NCBI GenBank assembly: GCA_035621215.1
Contig: CP141730.1
Span: 1-64,000, forward strand
Direction: 5' to 3'
From: Oscillospiraceae bacterium MB08-C2-2
Lineage (GTDB): Bacteria; Bacillota; Clostridia; Oscillospirales; Ruminococcaceae
DNA length: 64,000 nt
Shown: positions 15,994 through 26,406 of the stretch, piece after piece
How positions within the stretch are numbered: position 1 is the stretch's first letter
Layout: each line of letters starts with the position of its first letter
Program-made: the position numbers and the translations under genes
Notes under the pieces: generated by a model
Database searches by the model: none
What the model was told of the DNA's origin: nothing
The model's input: only the letters and a program-made list of their open reading frames with translations

Positions 15994-16524
15994 ATGAAAA
16001 GACTTAAATTTAAGCTTCGGGAGCGTTCCGGCAGTGTCCTTTTGGGTGCTGCCGGTTTTCTTCTGTGCATGGCAGTGCTGGCTTCCGCTGTGATGGAATA
16101 CAGGCAGGCATATATTATCGCAGACAGTACCGAGGAGATGGTACGCAAGGCAACGGTAACCATGGCCATCAACAACAGCTATGGAGCCTATACAGGGGTT
16201 CGTGATTCCCGTAGCAACGCCTACGGCGCTTCGGGGGATGGTGACTGGGCTGATATTGCCAATACCACCGATCTAAAGCGCCAATTGCGAAAGCTATACA
16301 ATTACAAAGTCAGTGGCTCCAAGCTGACCAATTCCACCGAAGCCGGTGTCCTGTATGTTCTGGACATCCGGAACATCGATTATATTAATGAGCTGTCGGG
16401 CAATGAAACTCTGCAATTTGATGTTACTTACCGATTGGAAATACCCTTTCGATTTATGGGAGAACCGATTTTGACGGTTCCAATTGACCAGACTACCAGA
16501 GCATCCTATACACCTAAATATTAA
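15994..16524 (+). CDS. TadE/TadG-like pseudopilin
   Basis: A 176-residue protein with a basic N-terminus, one hydrophobic helix near residues 15-37 (GSVLLGAAGFLLCMAVLASA) and an extracytoplasmic domain of about 135 residues. It follows the previous pseudopilin by 11 bp with GGCGGTGA as ribosome site. It is the last gene before a strong terminator, so the pilus operon runs at least from 9469 to 16524. Confidence 0.68.
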   Translation: MKRLKFKLRERSGSVLLGAAGFLLCMAVLASAVMEYRQAYIIADSTEEMVRKATVTMAINNSYGAYTGVRDSRSNAYGASGDGDWADIANTTDLKRQLRKLYNYKVSGSKLTNSTEAGVLYVLDIRNIDYINELSGNETLQFDVTYRLEIPFRFMGEPILTVPIDQTTRASYTPKY

Positions 16525-16530
16525 GCCGTT

Positions 16531-16567
16531 GGACTTGCCATTAATATGGCAAGTCCTTTTCTATTTT
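16531..16567 (+). terminator. Strong terminator at the end of the pilus operon
   Basis: GGACTTGCCAT (16531-16541) pairs perfectly with ATGGCAAGTCC (16545-16555), followed by T-runs. The next gene starts 22 bp later. Confidence 0.88.
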
Positions 16568-16588
16568 TATTGCAAAGGAGGATTTACA

Positions 16589-19500
16589 ATGAAAATTCCC
16601 TTTAAGCGACCGGCAGCCTTGCTGCTGGCCATACTCTTATTTTTCGGGCAGCCGCCTGTAGCTGCTCTTGCTATGTCACCAGAATTTGGAGAAATAGGGC
16701 TGGGAGCCAGTGACATTGATGATATTCCACTTGGCAGCTCAATCGTCCCATCAGAGATTATAGAATACACCCCGGAGGAAATGGGGTTATTGCCGTGGGA
16801 TGACCCAGCCAGACACCCAATACAGCCCATGGGCCGCATGAGCATTATGGCAGCAACCACAACCCAAAAAATAAACACTTTACCTTCTGGGACGATTGTA
16901 TATGTCCCCTACGAGAGTAACGGCTCGACATGGGCGCTACCTTTAGTTGTGATCGTTACTGACAATATGAACTTTGGCAGAGGCGCTATTGTCAGAACCA
17001 TGAATGCTCAAGGAGTATTGCCCCATTGGGATGGCGCAGGAGCTGACGCTTCTAATAGATACATCACTTCCAGCGCCTCAAATTTCATGAACGGCACATT
17101 TTACAATGGTTTAAAAGTCAATGAATATATTGTGAGCTTACCTATACGGTATATTGTCAACACATGGGTTTCACGTATTATACCTGTGCAGCGCAATGAC
17201 CCCCAAAAGGTTTGGTTACCCTCTGTAACAGAATTAGCTGGTGTGAATACTACTGTAACTGGTGAAGACGGCTATCCCTTTGTAGGGAGAACAGACGCAT
17301 CAATTATGACAGGGCTACAATTTGGTTACTATCCTACTAGAAGTAGTTTAGGCATGACAAAAGTGGGAGAATGGACGGCCGATGGCTACCAAGCCTACTA
17401 TATGCAAAAGTGGGGTGGTGGAGCAGGCGACCCCGATCAACTAAGAGTAGGTCAGGGTAGGCATACATCTAACGATGAAGGTTATTCAGATCCCCGAATT
17501 GTACCCTATTTTATGTTAAGTGAAAACTTCAAAGTAGTTTCCAAAGGTGACGGCACGTATGATGCGGTTACTAACTCCCCGCCCAATGCCCCCGGCAGTA
17601 TTACCTATTCAGGGGCCGTTCCCGGCCAGGCTATGGCGGTGAGCTGTGCAGCCGCCACGGATCCGGATGGAGACGCTTTGACATATGAGTGGGAATACCG
17701 CACAAATAGCGGCTCCTGGGTGGCCGCTGGCACTACCTCAGCCACTTCAACGAGCATAACAGTCCCTACCGGTGTCGCAACCATACAGGTTAGGGTACGT
17801 GCCAAAGACCCCAGCGGAGAATACAGCGATTACCGCGAGGGCGGTACCATCAACACCAATAAGGCCCCGGCCGTACCGGCAAGCATTACCTATATCAACG
17901 CCATAAGCGGCCAAAGCATGGAAGTCACCTGTGCAGCGGCTACAGACCCGGATGGTGACGCCATAACGTACTTATGGGAATCGTCCGTTAACGGCGGTAC
18001 CTTTACGCAATTTGCAAGCACAAGCACCCCGAAAACAGCTATCACCGTACCGGCCAGCGGCTCTACCCTGACTATCCGAGTGAGGGCTAGAGATATACAC
18101 AACCAATACAGCGCCTACCGCACCGGCACGGCAGTAACCATCTATTATCCCCCCAGCTCACCGGGTATGCCAAGCTACGGCCAGCCTCAAGCTGGTCAGG
18201 CTATCGGTATTACAGTAACCCCGGTCACCCACCCCAACGGCTTAACCGTCTATTACTGTTGGGAGCGCAGTACCGATGGAGGAAACATGTGGTCATCCAT
18301 CGGGGAATCTGCTACACCCAGCATCACCGACTATGCCCCTTCCAGCGGCTTGCAATACCGTATCCGGGTACGTACCCGAGATACCAATAACCAATATTCA
18401 GCATGGGCTGTGGGAGATAATAAAGCTCTGAACCATGCACCCAGCACCCCGATCTATACAGAGTACAGCATAAATTACCCTACCGGGAAAATGGAGTTAT
18501 CTTGGGAGGCCTCCACCGACCAGAACGCAGATACTATAACCTACACTGTGGAGGGTAAAATCTACGGCCAACCAGATTATACAGTGGTTTACTCTGGCAC
18601 AGACCTCAATTGTGCTATTGATATCCCGGCTACCGGCACAACATGGCTATATAGGATTATGGCCTCTGACAGTAACGGCGGCAACTCTGCTTACTTATAT
18701 AACACAGTCACCGGCCTAGACCGTACAGCGCCTACAGGTATCATTACAGGCAATGCCATCGGCTGGACAAACGACAATGTCACCTTGCAGTTGACTGCCA
18801 GCGACACCGGCGGGGCTGGAGTGCGGCGGGTGCGGGTAAATGGCGGCGCTTGGGTTGATGGTAACACAATCAGCTTTATTGCCACTGAAAACGGTTCCAC
18901 AATCTTTGAAATAGAGGATTGGGCCGGGAATGTCGGCACTGTGAGCGAAACGGTTAATAGAATTGATAAGGATAACCCTGAAATAACCGCCATTGCCTTT
19001 AGCCCTACTACCACCGGCCTTCTAGCAAGGTTAGCAAACACCTTAAATGTTTTTAATAAACAAGCATACATCAACATTACTGCCGCCGATACCTTGTCAG
19101 GCGTTGCCCAGATCGAGTATCAGTTGGTTGCGGAAGGTGAGGCGGTTGATCCCGGCGCATGGCTGACTTATAGCGATGCCGCCCGTCCTAAGATTGAGCG
19201 GGAATTCAAGGGTTACGTACATGCCAGATGCTTGGATCAGGCCGGGAATGAATCTGTTGAGGCATCCGAGCCAGTTATAACCGATGAAACCCCGCCCACT
19301 GGCAATCATACCATCAGTATCACAGACTGGACAAATCACGATGTGACCATTTTTGTCTCGACGCTGGATGCTCTCTCTGGAGTACAGAGCATTGAATGTC
19401 CTGACGGTTCCGTTATTGATAGTGCAGCTGCCGCCTATACGGTATCCCAAAACGGCACCTATGTTTTTATCCTGACCGACAGGGCTGGGAATTCGACAGA

Positions 19501-21421
19501 ATACTCCGTGGTCATTTCTAACATTGATAAGGCCCCTGTAACCGGAGAGATCACACCCAGCACCACTGAGTGGACAAGCCAGGATGTGTCCCTTACCTTC
19601 ACAGCAGCCTCGGTATCTGGAGTGCGGCAAGTGCGTGTTAATGGCGGTGAGTGGACCAACGGAGATACAATCAGCGTAACTGCTACGGAAAACGGCTCCT
19701 TTATTTTTGAGGCCGAAAACAATGCTGGGACTATGTTTACCGCTGATTATGAGGTCACCAACATTGACAAGGGACTCCCTGTGGTGGAGGGTATCGGATT
19801 CACCTCCACCGAGGATACCCTGCTCAGTCGGCTGTATCAGTGGCTATTCGAGCGGCAAGTGCTGATTAACATTACCACCAATACCCCCGCATCTGGTACT
19901 CGGTCAGTTGAGTACCAACTTGTGGATGCAGACAGTCAGACAGATGATACCCGGTGGAGAACCTATACTGCCGGGGAAAGTAAAATTGATGCCCAGTTCA
20001 GCGGGGTGGTTGCTGCCCGGATGACCAATGGTGCCGGTACGGTATCCGAGGTTCTCCTATCAGACAGCATCGTCATAGACGATTCCCCGCCCAGCGGCAC
20101 CCATACGCTCAGCACCACGCTCTGGACAAATCAGGATGTGACCATCACGGTAATCGGCCTTGATCCTTATTCGGGCATGGCCAGTATAACATTGCCAGAT
20201 GGTACTGTAGTCACCGGGGATACCGCTGAATATGTCGCCACGGAAAACGGTACTTACGATTTCCTGCTGACTGACTTTGCGGGTAAATCGTGTATGTACT
20301 CCGTTACTGTATCCAACATCGACAAACAGCCGCCGGTTCTTCCAGAACTGCCAGTTGAAAACAAATGGGTCAATACCAATCGTCCCATCGAGGTGGATAT
20401 GGAACGTATTACAGCGCCTTCCGGGGTCAAAAAGGTGCAGTACAATATCTCTTCACTTACCAGTTTTGCTCCTGTTGAAACAATGCTCATGGCTCGACAA
20501 TTCAGCTTCTTCGCCATGGCCGCTGTACCCGATGAAATCTGGCACGACTATGAAAACAGCCCTATAGTTGTGGAGGAGGAAGGGGCGTATCTGGTCAAGC
20601 TCCGTGCGCTCAGTAATGCGGGAACTTTTTCTCCTGTTGATGAGTATACGGTACGCAATGACCATACACCTCCCATTGTGTCTCATGTCATTGAGGGTGA
20701 CGCTGCTGCACCAGTGATTCGAGTTACGGCCATTGACCGGCTTTCCGGTGTCGCTGGAATCATCCTTCCGGATGGAACAAAGACAGAGGATGCCATTGTA
20801 GAGTTTTCGCCCGATCAAAGCGGGGATTATTTGTTTGTGGCTTATGACAACGCAAAAAATCCTGTTGAATATTTAGTGTCCGCCACTGTCACCAAATCCT
20901 CTGGCGGCAATGATCGGGATAGTGAAAGTCAACGTGAAGGAATTGACTATACACTGGAAGAAAGCAAACCAGAATTGCCAGCGCCTGTCCCAGAGATCCC
21001 CACTGCCGGGTCAATAATAAAAGCTCCCGCTCAGGGTTCTTCATCCACCACTGGCGAAAATAAGCCAGTAAGTATCGGCGAAGAAAAAGATATCGATACA
21101 GGCTCTTCCGAAAAGAAGGTTATTGCTTCCGAGCCAGAACCAGCAGTACAGCAGTCGGATGGCAAATGGGTTCCCATGTCCGGAATTTTTGCTCACGCTG
21201 CTCTTACAATTCTCCAATGTATTTTTTCTTTATTGTCCCTTTTAGCCGTCTGGTACTTCTGGAAAAAGCAAAAAGAAGAAAAGGAAAAACGTATGGAGAT
21301 TACCGAGAAGTACATCGAATCCATTGAGGATTACAACAATCTTATAGATGTTGTAACTTCGGTCAGTGAGCTGCATCCCGAGCTGAAGGAGGCACTTGAA
21401 AAAGAAGAGGCTATTAAGTAG
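16589..21421 (+). CDS. Giant membrane-anchored surface protein with Ig-like repeats
   Basis: The ATG at 16589 follows AAAGGAGG and gives 1,610 residues with a signal peptide (RPAALLLAILLFFGQPPVAA). Residues about 85-335 form a DUF6273-like domain (motifs RTMNAQG, RYITSSAS, WLPSVTEL). Residues about 360-680 hold three or more Fn3/Ig-like units with repeated ATDPDGDA and IRVRARD motifs. Residues about 710-1430 hold tandem Ig-like units with GWTNDNVTL and VRVNGGAW motifs. A Ser/Pro linker, one membrane helix near residue 1540 and a coiled cytoplasmic tail (about 60 residues) follow. It is probably an adhesin acting with the pilus. The tail distinguishes it from sortase-anchored adhesins. Confidence 0.85.
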   Translation: MKIPFKRPAALLLAILLFFGQPPVAALAMSPEFGEIGLGASDIDDIPLGSSIVPSEIIEYTPEEMGLLPWDDPARHPIQPMGRMSIMAATTTQKINTLPSGTIVYVPYESNGSTWALPLVVIVTDNMNFGRGAIVRTMNAQGVLPHWDGAGADASNRYITSSASNFMNGTFYNGLKVNEYIVSLPIRYIVNTWVSRIIPVQRNDPQKVWLPSVTELAGVNTTVTGEDGYPFVGRTDASIMTGLQFGYYPTRSSLGMTKVGEWTADGYQAYYMQKWGGGAGDPDQLRVGQGRHTSNDEGYSDPRIVPYFMLSENFKVVSKGDGTYDAVTNSPPNAPGSITYSGAVPGQAMAVSCAAATDPDGDALTYEWEYRTNSGSWVAAGTTSATSTSITVPTGVATIQVRVRAKDPSGEYSDYREGGTINTNKAPAVPASITYINAISGQSMEVTCAAATDPDGDAITYLWESSVNGGTFTQFASTSTPKTAITVPASGSTLTIRVRARDIHNQYSAYRTGTAVTIYYPPSSPGMPSYGQPQAGQAIGITVTPVTHPNGLTVYYCWERSTDGGNMWSSIGESATPSITDYAPSSGLQYRIRVRTRDTNNQYSAWAVGDNKALNHAPSTPIYTEYSINYPTGKMELSWEASTDQNADTITYTVEGKIYGQPDYTVVYSGTDLNCAIDIPATGTTWLYRIMASDSNGGNSAYLYNTVTGLDRTAPTGIITGNAIGWTNDNVTLQLTASDTGGAGVRRVRVNGGAWVDGNTISFIATENGSTIFEIEDWAGNVGTVSETVNRIDKDNPEITAIAFSPTTTGLLARLANTLNVFNKQAYINITAADTLSGVAQIEYQLVAEGEAVDPGAWLTYSDAARPKIEREFKGYVHARCLDQAGNESVEASEPVITDETPPTGNHTISITDWTNHDVTIFVSTLDALSGVQSIECPDGSVIDSAAAAYTVSQNGTYVFILTDRAGNSTEYSVVISNIDKAPVTGEITPSTTEWTSQDVSLTFTAASVSGVRQVRVNGGEWTNGDTISVTATENGSFIFEAENNAGTMFTADYEVTNIDKGLPVVEGIGFTSTEDTLLSRLYQWLFERQVLINITTNTPASGTRSVEYQLVDADSQTDDTRWRTYTAGESKIDAQFSGVVAARMTNGAGTVSEVLLSDSIVIDDSPPSGTHTLSTTLWTNQDVTITVIGLDPYSGMASITLPDGTVVTGDTAEYVATENGTYDFLLTDFAGKSCMYSVTVSNIDKQPPVLPELPVENKWVNTNRPIEVDMERITAPSGVKKVQYNISSLTSFAPVETMLMARQFSFFAMAAVPDEIWHDYENSPIVVEEEGAYLVKLRALSNAGTFSPVDEYTVRNDHTPPIVSHVIEGDAAAPVIRVTAIDRLSGVAGIILPDGTKTEDAIVEFSPDQSGDYLFVAYDNAKNPVEYLVSATVTKSSGGNDRDSESQREGIDYTLEESKPELPAPVPEIPTAGSIIKAPAQGSSSTTGENKPVSIGEEKDIDTGSSEKKVIASEPEPAVQQSDGKWVPMSGIFAHAALTILQCIFSLLSLLAVWYFWKKQKEEKEKRMEITEKYIESIEDYNNLIDVVTSVSELHPELKEALEKEEAIK

Positions 21422-21445
21422 GGCTACTTTACTTTTAAACGTAAA

Positions 21446-21475
21446 ACAGCGGCCAGACTTCTGTCTGGCCGCTGG
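21446..21475. terminator. Hairpin after the giant surface protein
   Basis: CAGCGGCCAGAC (21447-21458) pairs perfectly with GTCTGGCCGCTG (21463-21474). The T-run is weak on both strands, but it could serve both converging genes. Confidence 0.75.
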
Positions 21476-21496
21476 CAATTACTATTAGACTATTGG

Positions 21497-21715
21497 TTAC
21501 AGCAGAAAGCCACGGTTGCATCCATTATTGGAATTGCAGCCACAGCCATTGTTTCCATTATTGCAGCCACCATTGCAGCCACCATTGCAGGAATTGCCCC
21601 ATGAATTACCACAGGAATTACCACAGGAATTACCCCACGAATTACCGCAAGAGCCGTTACAGGAATTGTTGCAAGAGTTACCGCCCCAATTGTTGCAACC
21701 ATTATTGAAACACAT
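21497..21715 (-). CDS. 72-residue Cys/Asn/Gly-rich peptide
   Basis: A convergent small gene encoding MCFNNGCNNWGGNSC... in which Cys, Asn, Gly and Ser make up nearly the whole chain; short CNNSCNGSCGNSWGN-like units repeat. No signal peptide is visible. The ATG at 21715 follows GAGGTGA at a good distance, and a sigma-A-like promoter and a 15-bp hairpin lie upstream, all supporting a real gene. The family is unknown. Possible roles are metal binding, a disulfide-rich coat or exosporium component, or a modified peptide precursor; no modification enzyme is adjacent. Confidence 0.65.
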   Translation of the reverse strand: MCFNNGCNNWGGNSCNNSCNGSCGNSWGNSCGNSCGNSWGNSCNGGCNGGCNNGNNGCGCNSNNGCNRGFLL

Positions 21716-21729
21716 GCGTGTCACCTCTA

Positions 21730-21763
21730 AATATTAGTCCACCCATAGGGGTGGACTAATATT
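21730..21763 (-). promoter_or_regulatory. 15-bp perfect hairpin in the leader of the Cys-rich gene
   Basis: AATATTAGTCCACCC (21730-21744) is the exact reverse complement of 21749-21763, with a 4-nt loop. It falls at the 5' end of the predicted mRNA, just upstream of the ribosome site, so it may stabilise the message or act as an operator. Confidence 0.75.
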
Positions 21764-21789
21764 ATATGCTATTAAAAAAAGTGTGTGAA
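21761..21789 (-). promoter_or_regulatory. Promoter of the Cys-rich peptide gene
   Basis: On the minus strand TTCACA (21784-21789) and TATAAT (21761-21766) are 17 bp apart. Confidence 0.65.
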
Positions 21790-21809
21790 TGTAATAAGAA
21801 GTACCGGCG

Positions 21810-22313
21810 TTGTGGCCATACACCAGATATCAAAGAATTAGGGAGGGTAGAATTATCTGGTTATTAATTCTCATTATTTTCGAACTGATTGTAGCGCTTT
21901 ATTTGCTTCTACTGCATTGTGAAAGGCTAGTGGTCAAACGACTAAACGAGTTCTATATTGTAATATATACATTCCCTCACCCATTGGTTTGCTTGAAGAT
22001 GAATCGTGGACTTCGCCGGGAGCTGCGCAAAGGACATCTCACAATAGAACAGGTGCAGCTGAAAATCAACCGCTGTACTTCTTTACTTTGTAAGAATGTT
22101 CCCAGTGGTACCTATTCAGCGTTAACTCATGACAGGGTGTTGGAGGGGCTTCGGCACATGGAAAGGAGGGGACGTGCCACAATTATTAAATGCAAACCAA
22201 AAGGCAGGCCTAAAAAGCAGAAAAGGGAATATCGTCATCTGTTTGGTTGCCGGTATTCATGTAAGGAGCTGCCCAAGCTGCAAATGTACAGGATTCATTT
22301 CATCATTCATTAG
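21810..22313 (+). CDS. Membrane-anchored basic protein, unrecognised
   Basis: An open frame of up to 167 residues has one N-terminal membrane helix (about residues 16-36, IWLLILIIFELIVALYLLLL) and a strongly basic cytoplasmic part (KCKPKGRPKKQKREYRHL). The start is unclear: the first TTG is at 21810, but a strong GGGAGGG site at 21841-21847 points to a non-ATG start around 21852-21858 (ATT or ATC). The family is not recognised. It is transcribed divergently from the Cys-rich peptide gene. Confidence 0.5.
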   Translation: MWPYTRYQRIREGRIIWLLILIIFELIVALYLLLLHCERLVVKRLNEFYIVIYTFPHPLVCLKMNRGLRRELRKGHLTIEQVQLKINRCTSLLCKNVPSGTYSALTHDRVLEGLRHMERRGRATIIKCKPKGRPKKQKREYRHLFGCRYSCKELPKLQMYRIHFIIH

Positions 22314-22345
22314 AGCTCTAACTGTTTAAACAGTTGGAGCTTTCT
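22314..22345 (+). terminator. Terminator
   Basis: AGCTCTAACTGTTT (22314-22327) pairs with AAACAGTTGGAGCT (22328-22341) with one mismatch, followed by a T-rich tail. Confidence 0.8.
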
Positions 22346-22935
22346 TACTTTGCTTAAAGAACTACCAGCTCTGCTGGTGGAGAAAGACCTTAAGGTATGG
22401 ACAAGAAAAAAAGCTCTCCGATAAAATAGAGCTAAGGTCTGCTAACATAACTTAAAAAAAATCGAGGAGGTCTTTGCATGAAAGGCATAAAAAGCTTAGA
22501 ACATACCAATGTACAGTTTACAAGGCACTACACAGGGTAACGGTGTGACGGGTGGTGTTATGCCAGTCAGATTTTCCATGTAATGTTCATTTTGTCTCAG
22601 GTGGATTCCACAGTAGTAACCAACAAATCCAGCACCCAGCGCTTATCACCAAAATTAACGGTTTCCCATGAATACAATTTTAACTGCGTGTTCCTCCGCT
22701 CTGTCATCATATGACTGCCACCCTTCTTTGTTCTCGCTGCTCTTATTATAGCAAATCCTCCGTTCTTGGATAGTTTGTCAATAGCTTGAACCTGCCCCGA
22801 GGCCCTAAAGTGCAACCAAGTTAATGCAGATGTGGTTTTGCTCATATTCTGGATTCGGAATACAATAAATCGGATTTTTAGAGGCTAAAGAGTCCTATGT
22901 TGTGTGTAGTTGTATGTTTTACCGAAGCTTGATAC
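22346..22935. other. Gene-poor stretch with nested inverted repeats and a micro-ORF
   Basis: AGACCTT near 22384 and AAGGTCT near 22434 form an outer inverted repeat around an inner AGCTCT/AGAGCT pair. A 20-codon ORF (22478-22540, MKGIKSLEHTNVQFTRHYTG) follows a strong GAGGAGG site, so it may be a leader peptide or a gene remnant. A minus-strand frame at 22597-22845 lacks a ribosome site. Otherwise nothing recognisable is seen. Confidence 0.5.
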
Positions 22936-22963
22936 ACTTTTCAATCATTTTGAGCATATTATA
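22936..22963 (+). promoter_or_regulatory. Possible sigma-K/sigma-E type promoter
   Basis: CATATTATA at 22955-22963 matches the CATAnnnTA -10 of mother-cell sporulation sigma factors, with an AC 17 bp upstream at 22936-22937. No good sigma-A promoter is seen before the collagen-like gene. This is weak motif evidence. Confidence 0.3.
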
Positions 22964-22997
22964 GAGCATTAATCTATTCCAGCGCTAGAACAGAGAG

Positions 22998-24407
<1,410 letters not shown>

Positions 24408-24465
24408 TCTTGGCCATTTGTGCTGATCTCAATGAACTTATTTTGCATAATTATCGTATCATACA

Positions 24466-24503
24466 AGCCCGCAAGTAACGTGAAAACATTGCTTGCGGGT
24501 TTG
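24466..24503 (+). terminator. Terminator of the collagen-like gene
   Basis: AAGCCCGCAAG (24466-24475) pairs with CTTGCGGGTTT (24492-24502) around a 16-nt loop. Confidence 0.75.
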
Positions 24504-24699
24504 TACGTCTTATGATTTTCATCTTAACACATGTTTGTGACGTGGAGTAGAGAGCGGAGGACAACTGCCTATCTCTGCGACTGCAATAAATTTATAACGA
24601 ATGATCAGGTACCTGGGATGAATCCAGTGGCATTGTTTTTTGCACAGAGCAGTTGTCAACAGCCCATTTCTCGATCTGCGTATAGTTCCTTGTAAACTA

Positions 24700-25085
24700 A
24701 CCTAGGTACACATGTCAATACCATATGGTGTTTGCCCCAAATATCGAAGGCAAGTAATATATTGAGAAATAAGGGATGACATAGGGTTTATTCTAAGAAA
24801 ACTATGTGGACAAAAGGAAATAGAGATAATCGAGGCCAACGCATGTCCAACCGCATCCATATGATAATTAGTATCCCGCCGAAGTTTGGCGTGTCACAAA
24901 TAATGGGGTATTTAAAAGGTAAGAGCAGCCTAATGATATTCGATCGGCATGCAAATTTGAAGTACAAATACGAGAACAGCACTTCTGGGCAAGAGGCTAT
25001 TACGTAGATATAGTGGGGCGGAATAAAAAGTAGATACAAGAGTATCTCAAAAGGCCACTAGAGGAGGATGAGTTTTCGGATTAAA
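24700..25085 (+). pseudogene. Degenerate IS200/IS605-family TnpA
   Basis: Fragments in three frames match the Y1 transposase plan: YHMVF/CPKYRRQ near 24720-24755, SIPPKFGVSQIMGYLKGKSS then LMIFDRHANLKYKYEN (24870-24975), and after a frameshift HFWARGYYVDIVG near 24980-25015. Stops and frameshifts show it is dead. It marks a junction between the surface-protein block and the transfer region. Confidence 0.8.
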
Positions 25086-25245
25086 TAAGCTTAAAGAAGT
25101 ATACCGACTCGTTTACGGGTAGCAAGAATACCAAGACATAAAAAAGCACCCCTTTAGGGGTTGCTCGAGAAAGCAATGCGGATAGCAGACCTTTAGAGGA
25201 TCCTTTAGGGGTATTGTCTGTATTATGCCCCTATAGGGCTTATTC
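25086..25245. other. Short intergenic stretch with CCCCTTTAGGGG palindrome
   Basis: AGCACCCCTTTAGGGGTTGCT (about 25145-25165) forms a hairpin with a T-run on the minus strand, so it could terminate leftward transcription. Variants of CCTTTAGGGG follow to 25230. No gene is visible. Confidence 0.5.
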
Positions 25246-25270
25246 AAACCTCCGGCTTAGCCGGAGGTTT
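25246..25270 (+). terminator. Terminator before the transfer region
   Basis: AAACCTCCGGC (25246-25256) pairs with GCCGGAGGTTT (25260-25270). The same CCTCCGGC/GCCGGAGG stem recurs at 61330-61348. Confidence 0.8.
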
Positions 25271-25301
25271 TGACTATTAACAGTTTAAGGAGGTTGAAAA
25301 A

Positions 25302-26348
25302 GTGAAAATCACAAGGCAATCGGAGAATGTACCTATTCCCACTCATGCAGGAACTTGGTATACCATTGATGCTACCAGTATTAATGGCAAGGAATATTTT
25401 CTCATGGAGCATGAAAAATATGGAGATGAAGCCGCCTGCATCATTCTCGACAGTAAAGGGCATCTGGTTCTGGAAGATGTATTCAATGGGTTTGATGATC
25501 TAAAAGAGTATCTTGGTGAACCACAGCGCTTGTTTGTAGACATGGACGGCACTCTAGCAGAATTCAAGCGTGTTGATCGGCTGGAATCCCTGTATGAATA
25601 CGGCTATTTTGCCAATCTCCAGCCCATGGAGAATGTAGTGCAGGCTATCCAAGAAATCATATACAGCAGCCCGGAGATCGAGGTTTTCATCCTTTCAGCG
25701 TATCTTTCCGACAGTCCCCATGCCCTGATCGAAAAGAACCAGTGGCTTGATCAGCTTTTGCCGGAAATTGATGCCGCCCACCGGGTGTTCTTGCCCTGCG
25801 GCAGTGACAAAAGAGAGTTTGTACCGGGCGGCATTCGTCCTACAGACTGTCTTCTGGATGATTACACCTATAATCTTTCCGGATGGGAACCACCAGCTAA
25901 AGGCATCAAGCTCCTGAACGGTATTAACCACACCAAAGGCACATGGCAAGGCGTTTGCACCCGATGGGATACCCCACCTGCTACCCTTGCAAGCCAGATT
26001 GTAGAGATTATGGAAGGCAAAGCTCCAGCATACCACCCCGGCTATTTAAATACTGAGGATGAGTCTTTCTCTATGGGAAAGCAAACAGCCCTGAGGCTTA
26101 TGGATGAAGGGTATAGCCCATATCATCATCAGGGCTGTCTGCATATTTTTAAGCACGCCACCAACGGCGATTTACGATTCTTTACTATCCAGTCGAGACG
26201 AAAAGGGCTTGAAATGAAGCGAATATCTGACATGGCTGATCTATCCCGGTATATGGACCTTATGCCTGCCGAGATCCGCAGCGGTATCCAAACTGTACAG
26301 CAGCACAAAGCTTTGAAGCAGGCGGCCAGAAAGCCGATGGAATATTAA
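25302..26348 (+). CDS. HAD-superfamily 5'-nucleotidase-like protein with N-terminal accessory domain
   Basis: A 348-residue protein with a GTG start after AAGGAGG. Residues about 1-75 form a small beta-rich domain resembling large-polyvalent-protein-associated modules. Residues about 76-230 form a HAD fold: motif I FVDMDGTLAEF (nucleophile and acid aspartates), motif II FILSAYL, and motif IV DCLLDDYTYNL. This set fits 5'(3')-deoxyribonucleotidase-type enzymes (NT5C-like). Residues 240-348 are an added helical part. It heads the transfer operon; a link to nucleotide pools during transfer is a guess. Confidence 0.7.
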   Translation: MKITRQSENVPIPTHAGTWYTIDATSINGKEYFLMEHEKYGDEAACIILDSKGHLVLEDVFNGFDDLKEYLGEPQRLFVDMDGTLAEFKRVDRLESLYEYGYFANLQPMENVVQAIQEIIYSSPEIEVFILSAYLSDSPHALIEKNQWLDQLLPEIDAAHRVFLPCGSDKREFVPGGIRPTDCLLDDYTYNLSGWEPPAKGIKLLNGINHTKGTWQGVCTRWDTPPATLASQIVEIMEGKAPAYHPGYLNTEDESFSMGKQTALRLMDEGYSPYHHQGCLHIFKHATNGDLRFFTIQSRRKGLEMKRISDMADLSRYMDLMPAEIRSGIQTVQQHKALKQAARKPMEY

Positions 26349-26359
26349 CAACGGTAAGC

Positions 26360-26388
26360 GGGATAGCCCAAGGGCTGTCCTGTTTCTA
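26360..26388 (+). terminator. Hairpin with T-rich tail before the next gene
   Basis: GGGATAGCCC (26360-26369) pairs with GGGCTGTCC (26372-26380), with one G-U, followed by TGTTTCT; the next ATG is 19 bp on. Confidence 0.65.
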
Positions 26389-26406
26389 TGTTTCGGAGGT
26401 GAAATT

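Noticed and set aside
22597-22845. 82-codon minus-strand frame
   Set aside because: No ribosome site, promoter or recognisable motif; kept only as part of a gene-poor stretch.
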